Shown here: positions 1 to 8,921 of the stretch, one piece after another
How the letters are laid out: each line of letters opens with the position of its first letter
Position numbering within the stretch: the first letter of the stretch is position 1
DNA from: Steroidobacteraceae bacterium
GTDB lineage: Bacteria > Pseudomonadota > Gammaproteobacteria > Steroidobacterales > Steroidobacteraceae
Assembly (NCBI GenBank): GCA_041395505.1
Contig: JAWLAG010000002.1
Span: 563,001 to 627,000 of the forward strand
Length of the DNA stretch: 64,000 bases
Reading direction: 5' to 3'
Notes under the pieces: generated by a model
What the model saw: only the letters and a program-made list of their open reading frames with translations
Told to the model about the DNA's origin: nothing
Databases searched by the model: none
Program-made: the position numbers and the translations under genes

Positions 1-636
1 GGATCCGTTCAACGGACCCACGTCACTGAGGAATACGGGGTCAGTGGCGCTGACCTGTACCCACTTCGGCCAAAGTGTCTCGCATTCTGTCACGCTGCCC
101 CTTCGCGGCATGGCCATCGAAGGCATGGAAGTGGCTTGGTGGCTGATCGGCTGCGTGATCGCAACGGGCTGGCCGTCATTACCCACGGCTGTACGACCAC
201 CCCGCGGCAGGGGCAATGCCTCGATTTCGTGTACAACCTGTGCAACGTTGCGCAGTTCAATGACTTCGTCCCGGCTGGCTGAACCACCCGCAATACGCAC
301 CGTCACGGGCGAGCCGCGGCCAAGATCCGGAATTGAAACAACCAGGCGCACCCGACCAGAGGCGTCCTGGGAGTCCGCGGACGACTGGCAGCGATAACGC
401 AGGCGATCCGGGTAGATGCAGGTGACCTCGAACGGACCCGCTCGGGCCGCGCTTGCCGAAAGATCGAAAGCGACTCGATTGACCGGTCCTGCCGGCCCGA
501 TGGCCTGGGCGCTCGGGACTGCCGACAACGCAGTCCTGCCTGTTACGATGGAGGCGCCTTCGGACGCCAACCCGGCGGTCGCAATCATGCAGCCTGCCAC
601 CGCGATCATCGATCGCATGACGCGCGCGGATATCAT
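1..636 (-). CDS. Exported protein of unknown function, C-terminus beyond window edge
   Basis: The reading frame stays open from the ATG at 636 to base 1, so at least 212 residues are encoded and the stop lies outside the window. An in-frame TAG two codons upstream (643-645) fixes the earliest possible start. The N-terminus looks like a Sec signal peptide: basic residues, then an Ala/Gly/Met-rich hydrophobic stretch ending near LASEG. The mature part has two Cys close together (TCIYPDRLRYRC) and a later Cys, consistent with a periplasmic or surface protein. No domain was recognised. The gene starts 47 bases after the ECF sigma factor gene on the same strand, so the two are probably co-transcribed and it may be a target or partner of that sigma factor. 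The coding frame is real judging by codon use, but the function is unknown. Confidence 0.7.
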   Translation of the reverse strand, partial: MISARVMRSMIAVAGCMIATAGLASEGASIVTGRTALSAVPSAQAIGPAGPVNRVAFDLSASAARAGPFEVTCIYPDRLRYRCQSSADSQDASGRVRLVVSIPDLGRGSPVTVRIAGGSASRDEVIELRNVAQVVHEIEALPLPRGGRTAVGNDGQPVAITQPISHQATSMPSMAMPRRGSVTECETLWPKWVQVSATDPVFLSDVGPLNGS

Positions 637-683
637 GCGATGCTAAACGATCAGGCGAACGCAGTTGGCTCAACCGGGCAGCC

Positions 684-1238
684 CTAGCAGCCGGCCAGTG
701 CCTGCCTGTCGAGAAGTCCGCGCAACCTTGCGATTGCATATTTCTTGCGGCTCAATACCGTGTCGGTCGGTGCTTGGCATTTCGCAGCCATGTCACGGAT
801 GCTGCTGCCGCCGCACCACAATGCCAGAACCTTGCGCTGCTCCGCCGGCAGACGCTCGACGGCACTGCTGAGGACCTTGCGAACCTGGTCCTGCTGGGCG
901 GCGGATTCCGGACCGCTCTCGTGCACCGCGTGATCAATCATCGTGTCGAGTATCGCTGGGTCGGTTGCACTGGTACGGGTGCTGGCATGCTTGCGCGTGT
1001 ACTCGTCGAGGAACGCATTTCGAGCCACCGTGAAGAGAAAGGCACGCATTTGCGCCTCATCGGCACAGTCGCAGGCTGCGCGCGACTGCGCGTCCAGTAC
1101 CTTCAGCCACGCAACTTGGGCCAGGTCCTCGGCGCGCTGTGGACAGCGGGTCATCCTGAACAGAAAGCGAACCAGGCTGCGGTGGTGGTGATTGAACAGT
1201 TGCGTTATGCACGGGCGGCTGGATTGGGCATTCGACAT
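684..1238 (-). CDS. ECF-type RNA polymerase sigma factor
   Basis: A 184-residue sigma-70 family protein of ECF architecture. Region 2 includes YRSLVRFLFRMTR-type helix and the DLAQVAW segment typical of core binding (residues about 18-80). Region 4 includes LPAEQRKVLALW and a helix-turn-helix around residues 125-175 that should contact the -35 element. The start was placed at the ATG at 1238 because GGGAG precedes it by about 8 bases; upstream in-frame starts would add up to 27 residues lacking family resemblance. No anti-sigma gene is visible next to it; the following gene encodes an exported protein, and the divergent neighbour is an outer-membrane barrel protein. Its regulon is unknown; the adjacent envelope genes are natural candidates. 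Confidence 0.88.
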   Translation of the reverse strand: MSNAQSSRPCITQLFNHHHRSLVRFLFRMTRCPQRAEDLAQVAWLKVLDAQSRAACDCADEAQMRAFLFTVARNAFLDEYTRKHASTRTSATDPAILDTMIDHAVHESGPESAAQQDQVRKVLSSAVERLPAEQRKVLALWCGGSSIRDMAAKCQAPTDTVLSRKKYAIARLRGLLDRQALAGC

Positions 1239-1419
1239 GGTAGTGGCTCCCGGGTTTGACACAGTGGTCATTGAGCCGGGCGCCGCGCGCAGGGTCCTCA
1301 AGCTAGGCTGAAGGATCACTCAAGAATTGCTTATGAGGGGCACCGGCCACTGCTGCCAAGCCATTTCCGGGCGGGTAATCGTTGTTACGTCGCATCCCAA
1401 CGCCCAGGAGTCGACTCCC

Positions 1420-2664
1420 ATGCCCGCCAAACCCAGCGTACTGGTCGCTGCCCTGACAGGTTGCGCCACTGTCCTGCCGCAAGCATTTGCCGCCAATGCC
1501 GAATTCCAGAACTTTTTCTTCGATGTCTGCCAGTCTCCAACCGGGCAGCTCGCCGCCCGATGCGGGGAAACCCCCGCTGGCCTGGGCAATCTCTCCGGTG
1601 ACAGCGAGTCATCGCTGAACCCCAGCCAGAACATCGGCCATAGCCGACCCGCATTGAGCTCGGCGCAATCGCGCAGCAAGGCGGTGCGCGAGAAGGGCGA
1701 AAAGCTGCGTGACGGCGGCCCGCTGTCAAACGGCGATGACACGACCGCGGTCGCCGGACCGCTGTCGGTACTCGTCAACATCCACGCGAGCTGGTTCGAG
1801 CGCGACAGCAAGGACAATGCTTCGGAACGAAATTTCGATGGCGACAGCCGGGCGCTCGAAATCGGGCTCGATTATCGTCGTTCGGACCGCCTGGTCATGG
1901 GCGCGCTGGTCGGCTATGAAAAGAGCGACTACGCCTTTGCGGCCGAAGCACCCGGCGTCAATTTCGTGCCCGCTGCGAGTGCGGGCTCGGCCGACGGCAA
2001 GCAGCGCTACCTTACCGTTTTCGGAACCTGGCGCATCAGCGACCGCTTCTACATGGAACTGAGCGCCGGTTCCGAGCGTGGCGATTCGGACTTCGCCCGC
2101 AACCCGGTCTTTCAGGAATCGACCAGGTCCCTTCCCCAGTTCGATGTGCGGGTGGCGGGCAGCGCCAGTATCCGCACCAACTGGGCGAGCATCAACGCGG
2201 GATTCGATCAACAGCGCGGTGCTGTCAGTTTCGGTCCCTATGCTGGTGTGACGCTCTCACGTACACGTATTGGATCTTACGAGGAAACCGATTTGAACGG
2301 ATCGGGCCTCAACATGGCGTTCGATGCCTCGTCACGAAACTCGCTGTTGGCACACGCGGGCATGCGTATCGGCTATTCTGCCAGCTCCCGGTTGGGCGTC
2401 GTATTGCCGCAGCTGCGCCTCGAGTATCAACAGGAACTCAAGGCTGATGCGGGGCGGGCAACAGCCCGCTTCGTCCAGGATGGCGCAGCAACGAACTATT
2501 CCTTCAACGGACAACAGGGCGATCGCAATGCCCTGAACGCCGGGCTTAGCGTGGCCTGCATACTGCCTGGTGGTTGGATGCCGTTCATTGACTATTCGAT
2601 ACTGGTCGGCAGTGAAGACTTCGACAGGCAGCGGGCCACGCTCGGCCTGCGGGTTGAGTTCTAA
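1420..2664 (+). CDS. Autotransporter beta-domain outer-membrane protein with very short passenger
   Basis: A 414-residue protein. The ATG at 1420 follows CAGGAG by 9 bases and gives a clear signal peptide ending near QAFA (residue 24). Residues about 25-113 form a short region with two Cys (37 and 48), rich in Ser/Gly/Pro. Residues about 114-414 show alternating polar/hydrophobic strands typical of the autotransporter barrel (PF03797-like) and end in a terminal Phe (LGLRVEF), the usual BAM-recognition feature. There is no large passenger, so it probably serves as a barrel or displays a small domain rather than secreting an effector. It is divergent from the sigma factor gene and convergent with the caspase gene, the two stops overlapping by 4 bases. 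Confidence 0.82.
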   Translation: MPAKPSVLVAALTGCATVLPQAFAANAEFQNFFFDVCQSPTGQLAARCGETPAGLGNLSGDSESSLNPSQNIGHSRPALSSAQSRSKAVREKGEKLRDGGPLSNGDDTTAVAGPLSVLVNIHASWFERDSKDNASERNFDGDSRALEIGLDYRRSDRLVMGALVGYEKSDYAFAAEAPGVNFVPAASAGSADGKQRYLTVFGTWRISDRFYMELSAGSERGDSDFARNPVFQESTRSLPQFDVRVAGSASIRTNWASINAGFDQQRGAVSFGPYAGVTLSRTRIGSYEETDLNGSGLNMAFDASSRNSLLAHAGMRIGYSASSRLGVVLPQLRLEYQQELKADAGRATARFVQDGAATNYSFNGQQGDRNALNAGLSVACILPGGWMPFIDYSILVGSEDFDRQRATLGLRVEF

Positions 2665-4685
2665 CGAGCTTTTTCGCGCCCATCGGCGACCAGGAAGAAT
2701 TCACCCGCCTCGTGACCGGCGAATCGGATCGGAGCGTACTCCGGCACCTGATCAAATCGCATGTTCGCCGCGGCATAGGCAACACGGGCGGCAACCTCGC
2801 GATGCAATCGCTGGCCTTCGAGGATGCCATCGTTGGCATCCAGGACCTGAAGTAGCGCCTTGGCGAATACCGAGTGTCGCCCGCCGCCCGCGTCGAGCAC
2901 GGGCGCAACGCCACCCGAGGTGAGTACCGTCCTTGACCGTTTCTGTGCCATGGTGCGCAACCAGTGCATGCGTTCGATATCACTCATGCCGGTGTCGAGG
3001 TGAGCCATGGCGGATCTCGTCAGCGCGCCCGCATAGCATGAATCGACGACCAGCATGACCTGTTTGGCGCGCATGATATTGATGAGGTCGGTGACGGCAG
3101 TCGTTGGAATCCAGTTGGCCGTGCTGTTTCGTTCGGCGTCCACAGGTAACCAGTGGCCGCGCTGATTGACCTCATCGAGCTCACCATGCCCGGCGAAGTA
3201 GATCAGCAGGTTGTCTTCGCTGGTGAGTGACTCGCGCAGGTTGTTAAGCGCCGAAAGGACCTGATACCGATCCGCATCGATGAGCACAGTCGTTGCAAAT
3301 CCATAGCGGCGCTGCAAAACATCCGCGAGATCCTTCGCATCATCGATGGGTGATGACAATTTCGGGAGGAAGCGGTAATTGTTGTTACCGATGATCAGCG
3401 CGTGGAAACGGCCGAAGGCGCTGCGTGGCAGTTCGCCAGGTAGCCGGGTGCGGCTCGGCCGGTTATCCACGGCAGGATGCACGCTCGCGCCACGAAACGC
3501 GAAATGCAGATCGGAGCGTTTGCCCTGCGCATCGATGGCGGTGATCAGCACGGGGATTTCGGCGTCGCTGGCCTTCAGATCCATCCTGAATACGCCGAAC
3601 TCATTGGTATTCACAACCTGGTCATTGACACTCAACATGGTCAATCCGGCAGGTGCAGTCACGCGGCCGACAATATGGGTCCCGGTTGCGGTCGCAGCGA
3701 CCGGTACGATGTCACGGGTCTTGCTGAGCAATGGTTCGATCAGCGTGACTTCCGGACCTGCGAGCAATCCCTGCCTGATCGGCAGGCGCAGGCTCTCGAG
3801 TTCCGCACGAACTCGCTGAAGCTCACTGTCAAGCCCCGAGGCGCGGTCACGCTGGACAGTCAATTCCTGTTCGCGAGCAGTCAACTGCGCGGTCAGCTGC
3901 ACGAACCGAGCCTTCTCGTTCGCCAGAGCCGCATCCGAGTCAGTCGTGCCCGCTTCCAGCTCGGTGACTCGTTGCGCCTGGGCGGCACCTTCGCGTCGTG
4001 CGATCTCGAGTTGCGACTGTAGCTCATCAGCCACGCGGCGTTGTTCATCATAGTTGTGCTGCAGCGCTGCGGCTTTGCTTTGCAGCGCTTCGAGCGCGGT
4101 GGTCATCGAGGATTCTGCGGCGGCGGTTTGCAGCCTGTCGATGGCAACGCCAATGCCCTTGCCGGCCGCTCGACGGTACCACTCCAGGGCAGTCGCAGCA
4201 TCGGGTGCAACGCCCAATCCCCGCTCGAAGAGCTGACCGATGTTGACCTCTGCGCGCGCATCGCCCTGATCAGCGGCACGACGGTACCAGCCCATCGCAG
4301 CAGCATAGTCGGGGCCAACGCCCATGCCGCGCTCGTAGATTTCACCGACGATTACCTGCGCTGACTTGTCGCCCCGCTCAGCCGCCGGTAGCCAGGCCGC
4401 AAGCGCACTGGCGAGGTCCGCCCGATCGTAGGACACGAACTCGCCGCCCCGGATCTGGCACTCGCGGGCAGGCAATCGTGCCGGGCGACGCGCGGTCATA
4501 TAGACGCTGCGCTGACCCAGGGTGCGCACCTGCCCCGGCAACAGGCAGTCGACCACCAACCATTGCGTTGTGCTATCGGGTTCGGCTGCCACCGCTCGAG
4601 CGCCCCCGAGCGAAGTGGCCGCCATCGCCACGGCGCAAGCGCCGATGAAACCGCGTCGCCAATCCCCTGTTCGCGCAATAGACAC
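2661..4685 (-). CDS. Periplasmic caspase-family (C14) protein with Sel1 repeats and coiled coil
   Basis: A 674-residue protein. Residues 1-34 form a signal peptide (RRGF, hydrophobic Ala-rich core, end near AVAAE). Residues about 90-175 hold Sel1-type repeats (GDKSAQVIVGEIYERGMGV, then a second copy GDARAEVNIGQLFERGLGV). Residues about 185-300 are heptad-rich coiled coil. Residues about 427-665 form a C14 caspase fold with the catalytic pair His500 in YFAGHGE and Cys550 in VVDSCYAGAL. Both catalytic residues are intact, so an active cysteine protease is expected, presumably periplasmic. The substrate is unknown. The neighbouring divergent gene encodes a DUF4384-like protein, a domain often associated with bacterial caspase-like proteins. 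Confidence 0.88.
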   Translation of the reverse strand: MSIARTGDWRRGFIGACAVAMAATSLGGARAVAAEPDSTTQWLVVDCLLPGQVRTLGQRSVYMTARRPARLPARECQIRGGEFVSYDRADLASALAAWLPAAERGDKSAQVIVGEIYERGMGVGPDYAAAMGWYRRAADQGDARAEVNIGQLFERGLGVAPDAATALEWYRRAAGKGIGVAIDRLQTAAAESSMTTALEALQSKAAALQHNYDEQRRVADELQSQLEIARREGAAQAQRVTELEAGTTDSDAALANEKARFVQLTAQLTAREQELTVQRDRASGLDSELQRVRAELESLRLPIRQGLLAGPEVTLIEPLLSKTRDIVPVAATATGTHIVGRVTAPAGLTMLSVNDQVVNTNEFGVFRMDLKASDAEIPVLITAIDAQGKRSDLHFAFRGASVHPAVDNRPSRTRLPGELPRSAFGRFHALIIGNNNYRFLPKLSSPIDDAKDLADVLQRRYGFATTVLIDADRYQVLSALNNLRESLTSEDNLLIYFAGHGELDEVNQRGHWLPVDAERNSTANWIPTTAVTDLINIMRAKQVMLVVDSCYAGALTRSAMAHLDTGMSDIERMHWLRTMAQKRSRTVLTSGGVAPVLDAGGGRHSVFAKALLQVLDANDGILEGQRLHREVAARVAYAAANMRFDQVPEYAPIRFAGHEAGEFFLVADGREKAR

Positions 4686-4826
4686 TCCGCCACCTCACCG
4701 TCCTGCCACTGTGCCGCGATCAATAACGAACCACTTCGCACAAATGGCGTGCCGACAGGCTCAAGACCACTTCCTCGCCATGATTCGTTCTGCACCGACA
4801 GGGAACGCGAAAGAGGCCTGACACCG

Positions 4827-5855
4827 ATGAATCCCGCACGAGATTTCCATATCAAGACGCTGCTTCTGATCGCGGGCTTGTCCCTGGCGAGCCAGACGCC
4901 TGGCCATTGCCAGGAGGTCGTCCAGACGGCCGATTTTCCACCCGTCGCCGCGCCGGGCGAGCTCACGTCGAGTGGCCCGATCATCCCGGACAGTCCGCCG
5001 CGACCGAGTTTCAAGCGACTTTTCGCGCAGACCCTGGGTAACGTCGTGCAAGCTGGCGGCGCGGTCCTGCTGAATGGATTGACTCAAACCATCACGGGCG
5101 GTTTGACTGAATGGTTCAGTCGCAAGTTGAAGGTCGCACCGCAGGCTTCCGTGGCCGCCCAGGAGCCACTCCCGGTGCCGGACGCGAACGGGTTCGCCCA
5201 ATCTACCGGACAACCGCTGGTCTCGAGTGCGTCCCAACCGCGCTTCTTCGATCCGGCAACCGGCGCACCACTGACTGGCGATTCGCAGTTTTCCCAGAAC
5301 CTGGAGGCCGGTGCGACGGGCGGCGAAATGTTTGCCGGCCTTGCATTCGAGGTTCATTTGCTTTTTCCCGACGGATCGACGCAGCCTGTGGATCCGGCGG
5401 GTCATGAATTCCGGTCGGGGGACCGCTTCATCGTATTCCTGCGCCCCACACTGCCCGGACAGATGGACGTCTTCAATATCAATCCAGCCGGGCAGCAGAC
5501 GCAGATTGACCATATCGATCTCGCTGGCGCGCAACTTGCCCAGCTGGGTCCATACGAGTTCACTGCGCTCACAGGAAACGAACAGTTGCGGCTCGTCCTG
5601 ACGCCCTGCGCGACGCCGCAACTTCTCGCAGCCACGCGGGACATCGTGAACGTTGCCGCCATCGATGCCGCTGGCAGCGGCCTTGGCAGTTGCGCGCAAG
5701 CGAACCGTTTCGCCGCCGCGGCGACGACCCGCGACATCCGCAAGGTAGCGGTCGAAGGTGCCACAGCGTTCGCGCTCGATGCGGTTGCGCCTGCGGAACT
5801 CGACTCAGGCGCCGTCGCACCACGCGAAATTACGATCTTCTTCAGACATCTTTAG
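4827..5855 (+). CDS. Exported protein with DUF4384-like C-terminal region
   Basis: A 342-residue protein. The ATG at 4827 gives a signal peptide (HIKTLLLIAGLSLASQ, cleavage near GHCQE); longer upstream frames lack a signal. Residues about 60-95 contain a hydrophobic Gly/Ala/Thr-rich stretch (FAQTLGNVVQAGGAVLLNGL). Residues about 175-270 resemble DUF4384: a request for a physical scale (FRSGDRFIVFLRP) followed by a strand reporting a state (MDVFNINPAGQ). This assignment rests on pattern recognition only. The C-terminus has two similar pieces, TRDIVNVAAI and TRDIRKVAVEG, a possible short internal repeat. It is divergent from the caspase gene (142 bases between starts) and 52 bases before the next exported protein gene, so it is probably in one transcript with that gene. 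Confidence 0.72.
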   Translation: MNPARDFHIKTLLLIAGLSLASQTPGHCQEVVQTADFPPVAAPGELTSSGPIIPDSPPRPSFKRLFAQTLGNVVQAGGAVLLNGLTQTITGGLTEWFSRKLKVAPQASVAAQEPLPVPDANGFAQSTGQPLVSSASQPRFFDPATGAPLTGDSQFSQNLEAGATGGEMFAGLAFEVHLLFPDGSTQPVDPAGHEFRSGDRFIVFLRPTLPGQMDVFNINPAGQQTQIDHIDLAGAQLAQLGPYEFTALTGNEQLRLVLTPCATPQLLAATRDIVNVAAIDAAGSGLGSCAQANRFAAAATTRDIRKVAVEGATAFALDAVAPAELDSGAVAPREITIFFRHL

Positions 5856-5907
5856 ACAGCAACCCTCTGGCGCCGTATCCCGTTCAATCACTCCGGAGAT
5901 TCATCGA

Positions 5908-7056
5908 ATGCAATTGACCCGCCGACAGCTGCTCGCCTGCGCGAGCGCCACGTTGCTGACACCCGCTGCGTTCGCACGCCCCAAGCAGCCCTACACCTCC
6001 TCCGCGCTCGGACTTGTCATGAAGGCCAATGCGAAAAGCAGGACGCACAGCTACTTCCTCGTCGTCAGCAGCTTTGAACGGTATTTTCTCGGCAGGCGCA
6101 GGGCGTCGTTGACAGGCTATCTCGTGAGCATCGGCACACCGCAGCTGGTCGCCGCCGCCAACTCGGCATTGCAGACATTATCCGTTGGGGTCAACGTGGA
6201 TCCCGATGCGGTGCGCGCGCGTATCCGCGCCGCAATCGAACGAAATGTCTCCGGCGCGATGATGCAGGAGCTGCGGCCGGAGCAGCTCACACGCCTGCTT
6301 GGAGAACAGGGCTTTCGCACCGGCAATACATCGCTGGCGGCCGAGGGCGACTTCATCGGCGGCGTACTGACGGCGGGTGGGGCCTTCGCCGGCGTTGCGG
6401 GCAGCAGCGCAGCCTCTACATCGGTTGCCGCCATCGCCACCGCGGGCGGCGCGGCGGCCGGAGGAGCCGGCATCGCTGCTGCATCGGCCGGGTATGGCGC
6501 ATACCAGGTCGCGGGTGCATTTCTTGACGCGGTTGGCGCAAACGATGGCTATACGCTCGGTGACCTGATTTACGACCTGTTGCACCCTGGCGAAGAAGGC
6601 AACCGGGTCTGGAGCAGCGATTCGTCGAGCCAGGGCCCTGCATCGGGCACGACATTGCCGCCCGGCTTCGGCCCTGAGTCCGATCCAGGCCGCAACATCG
6701 TGTTTCAGATCGTCATGGGGCTTGCAACCAATTCATCGCTCGGTCGCAACGTCATTGCACGCCCGCCAACGCTCGCAAGCACGCCGATTCCAGGTGCCGA
6801 CGGCGTGACCAACCTTGCGCTACTGTTGCGATTCGACGCAATGCTCGGTGGCGCGTATTTCAAATTGGTGCAGCGCTCGCTGAATGCGCGGCAAAACGGC
6901 ACCGCTACGACGGATCCGGATATCACCCAGGGCACGGCCAACGGACCTATCATGGTCGACTACTCGAAGTGTCCGCCTGCCGATGTCAATGCGATGCGCC
7001 TTTCAGCCTACCTGGCGTCGGCAAGCGGCGCATTGACCCGCATCGCCGCACGCTAG
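5908..7056 (+). CDS. Tat-type exported protein with glycine-zipper-like membrane segment
   Basis: A 382-residue protein. The ATG at 5908 has CGGAGA 9 bases upstream and begins a twin-arginine-like signal (LTRRQLLACASATLL, cleavage near AFARP). Residues about 150-205 are extraordinarily rich in Gly, Ala and Ser (GAFAGVAGSSAAS and AGGAAAGGAGIAAASAGYGA), resembling glycine-zipper or pore-forming segments that insert in membranes. The rest is soluble in composition and matches no family I know. It directly follows the DUF4384-like gene on the same strand. A pore-forming or membrane-associating role is an inference from the Gly/Ala segment. The stop TAG abuts the stop of the convergent M48 gene inside the palindrome CGCTAGCTAGCG. 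Confidence 0.7.
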   Translation: MQLTRRQLLACASATLLTPAAFARPKQPYTSSALGLVMKANAKSRTHSYFLVVSSFERYFLGRRRASLTGYLVSIGTPQLVAAANSALQTLSVGVNVDPDAVRARIRAAIERNVSGAMMQELRPEQLTRLLGEQGFRTGNTSLAAEGDFIGGVLTAGGAFAGVAGSSAASTSVAAIATAGGAAAGGAGIAAASAGYGAYQVAGAFLDAVGANDGYTLGDLIYDLLHPGEEGNRVWSSDSSSQGPASGTTLPPGFGPESDPGRNIVFQIVMGLATNSSLGRNVIARPPTLASTPIPGADGVTNLALLLRFDAMLGGAYFKLVQRSLNARQNGTATTDPDITQGTANGPIMVDYSKCPPADVNAMRLSAYLASASGALTRIAAR

Positions 7057-8367
7057 CTAGCGCGTACTGGCGGGTGGATGCTCGGCCAACCAGCGCATCG
7101 CCATCTGGACGCGGGTATGTCCACTCGGGTGATCGTAGAAGATAACCTCTTCAATCGGACCTGGACTGATCTTGCGATAGGTTGACAGGCGCATGGCGAC
7201 GCTGGCGAACCCTTCGGGTTCGCCGGCCGCATTCAGACCGAAGATGTCTGCCTCCGATTCGAAAACACGGGTGATGTTGTTGAACACCGGGGTCGCCAGG
7301 AAACCCAGCACCGACAGGATCGCCATCGCCAGCGGCAAGCCTGCAATGTCCCCTCGGTCATAGATGCCAAAGCGCGCGCCGCGTCTTGCGACGAAGCGGC
7401 TCAGGATCCGCTGCAGCAAATACAAGAGCAGCGCGATGACGAGCGCATAGCCTATGATGGTCTTCCAGCCATGATGCAGCACGTAATGGCCCATCTCGTG
7501 GGCCATCACTGCGCGTATTTCCGGCAAGCTGGTATGCTCGAGAAGGTTGTCATTGAGACTGATGCGCGTCGTGCCGAGCGCGCCGGATACGTTGGCGCTG
7601 ATCCGGGTTGTCTGCCGCGACGCATCGAAGCGATATACGTTATCCGCCGGCACGCCATTGGCGCGCGCCAGGGACAGGATCTGGTCACGCACCGGGCCGG
7701 CTTCAAGCGGCTTGTAGTCGTTGAATAGCGGCGCGATGAAAACCGGCGACAGGGCGACCAGAACAATTATCACCGCTGTAACGATACCGCTCGCCCAGAC
7801 CCAGGCGTGTTCGCGCGCGCGTCGCACGGCCGCATAGATCGTGGCGATGACAGGCGCACCGATGAGGACATCGATGGCGAGCGACAGCAACTGCTCGCCG
7901 AACCAGGGCAGGAAGGTCTGTGTCGCGAGCTCGTACTGGCGTTCACGGTACCAGTTCTGGTAGATATCGAGCGGCAGCGTGAGCACCCAGGACACGACCA
8001 GAAAGATGGCGGCGAAGACCGCCGCCTGACGCCAGGGGCCGCCGGCGTGACGACCGATCAGATCGCGCAGGCGCGCCGCGCGTTTGCCCATGAGCCACCA
8101 GGCGGCGACCGCCAGTGACCATAGCAGGCCCCAGACTTGCAGCCAGTAGCCGCCTTCGAAGTAGGCGTCCGAGCGCGCCCGGGCGGCAGCGGGTAACGTG
8201 TCGATCCAGGCCTGTGTGGCCTTGTCGACATCGAAGTCCTTGTGCCATTCGGCTGCCGCAGGCACGGTCAGCTCAGCCGCGCCTGCCGTAAACGCCAGCG
8301 TCGCGAGCATCAAGCCCGACAGCAGGTAGGCTGCGGCTCGCGGCGCAAATCGGCAAGGTATCTTCAT
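7057..8367 (-). CDS. M48 family zinc metalloprotease (Ste24/CAAX-protease type)
   Basis: A 436-residue integral membrane protease. The zinc motif HEMGH lies at about residue 289, with the third ligand in the following FESEAD segment, as in Ste24/HtpX-type M48 enzymes. The N-terminal half carries several transmembrane helices (for example YWLQVWGLLWSLAVAAWW and AAVFAAIFLVVSWVLTLPL) and the segment QNWYRERQYELATQTF typical of the Ste24 group. A signal-like hydrophobic N-terminus precedes them. The ATG at 8367 was preferred over 8373 because AAAAGGG stands about 8 bases upstream of it. It probably degrades or processes misfolded membrane proteins. It is divergent from the DUF302 gene. Confidence 0.9.
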   Translation of the reverse strand: MKIPCRFAPRAAAYLLSGLMLATLAFTAGAAELTVPAAAEWHKDFDVDKATQAWIDTLPAAARARSDAYFEGGYWLQVWGLLWSLAVAAWWLMGKRAARLRDLIGRHAGGPWRQAAVFAAIFLVVSWVLTLPLDIYQNWYRERQYELATQTFLPWFGEQLLSLAIDVLIGAPVIATIYAAVRRAREHAWVWASGIVTAVIIVLVALSPVFIAPLFNDYKPLEAGPVRDQILSLARANGVPADNVYRFDASRQTTRISANVSGALGTTRISLNDNLLEHTSLPEIRAVMAHEMGHYVLHHGWKTIIGYALVIALLLYLLQRILSRFVARRGARFGIYDRGDIAGLPLAMAILSVLGFLATPVFNNITRVFESEADIFGLNAAGEPEGFASVAMRLSTYRKISPGPIEEVIFYDHPSGHTRVQMAMRWLAEHPPASTR

Positions 8368-8483
8368 GGTCATCGCCCTTTTCCGGGATACGGTGCGGCA
8401 TTGTAACGGGATGGCCACCGCCGCCAACTGCCGATCCGACGGGCCGGTGGGATATCATGTTCGCTTGCGACTGGAGAATCCCG

Positions 8484-8870
8484 ATGAGCTACCACTTCTC
8501 TAAAACGGTTAACCTGCCCTTCGATCAGGCGATCGCCAAAGTCACGGCGGAACTTGCCGCCCGCGGCTTCGGCGTGCTGACCGAAATCGACGTCGCCGCG
8601 ACGCTGCGCAAGAAGATCAACGTCGAGTTTCGGCCCTATCGAATCCTGGGCGCCTGTAATCCGCGCTTTGCCTACCAGGCGCTGTCGGCGGAGGACAAGA
8701 TCGGCACCATGCTGCCCTGCAATGTCATCGTCCAGGAGCTGGGGCCGGGCCGCGTCGAGGTATCCGCCGTCGACCCGATTGCATCCATGCAGGCAGTGCG
8801 TAACCCGTCGCTCGAACCCATTGCCACGCAAGTGCAGGGCCTGCTCAAGGAGTGCGTGGAAGCCGTGTAA
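8484..8870 (+). CDS. DUF302 domain protein
   Basis: A 128-residue cytosolic protein covering a full DUF302 domain: the opening LPFDQAIAKVTAELAARGFG, the central LGACNPRFAYQAL and the MLPCNVIVQE strand are diagnostic. Two Cys (in GACNP and LPCNV) sit at conserved positions of the family. The start at 8484 was chosen because TGGAGA lies about 8 bases upstream. The molecular role of DUF302 proteins is not established. It stands alone between a divergent M48 protease gene and the S9 peptidase gene 51 bases downstream on the same strand. Confidence 0.92.
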   Translation: MSYHFSKTVNLPFDQAIAKVTAELAARGFGVLTEIDVAATLRKKINVEFRPYRILGACNPRFAYQALSAEDKIGTMLPCNVIVQELGPGRVEVSAVDPIASMQAVRNPSLEPIATQVQGLLKECVEAV

Positions 8871-8921
8871 CCGATTGGCCAGTTCTCGGGCCATTGTTCG
8901 TCGTGTGAAGGGATTTGCATC

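Noticed and set aside
1..6. GGATCC (BamHI site) exactly at the window start
   Set aside because: Could mark a cloning junction, but a single site at the edge is not evidence; the gene there reads through it without disturbance.
7049..7062. Palindrome CGCTAGCTAGCG at the junction of two convergent genes as a possible regulatory site
   Set aside because: It arises because both genes end with CGC-TAG and their stops abut; no spacer or T-run supports a terminator or operator.
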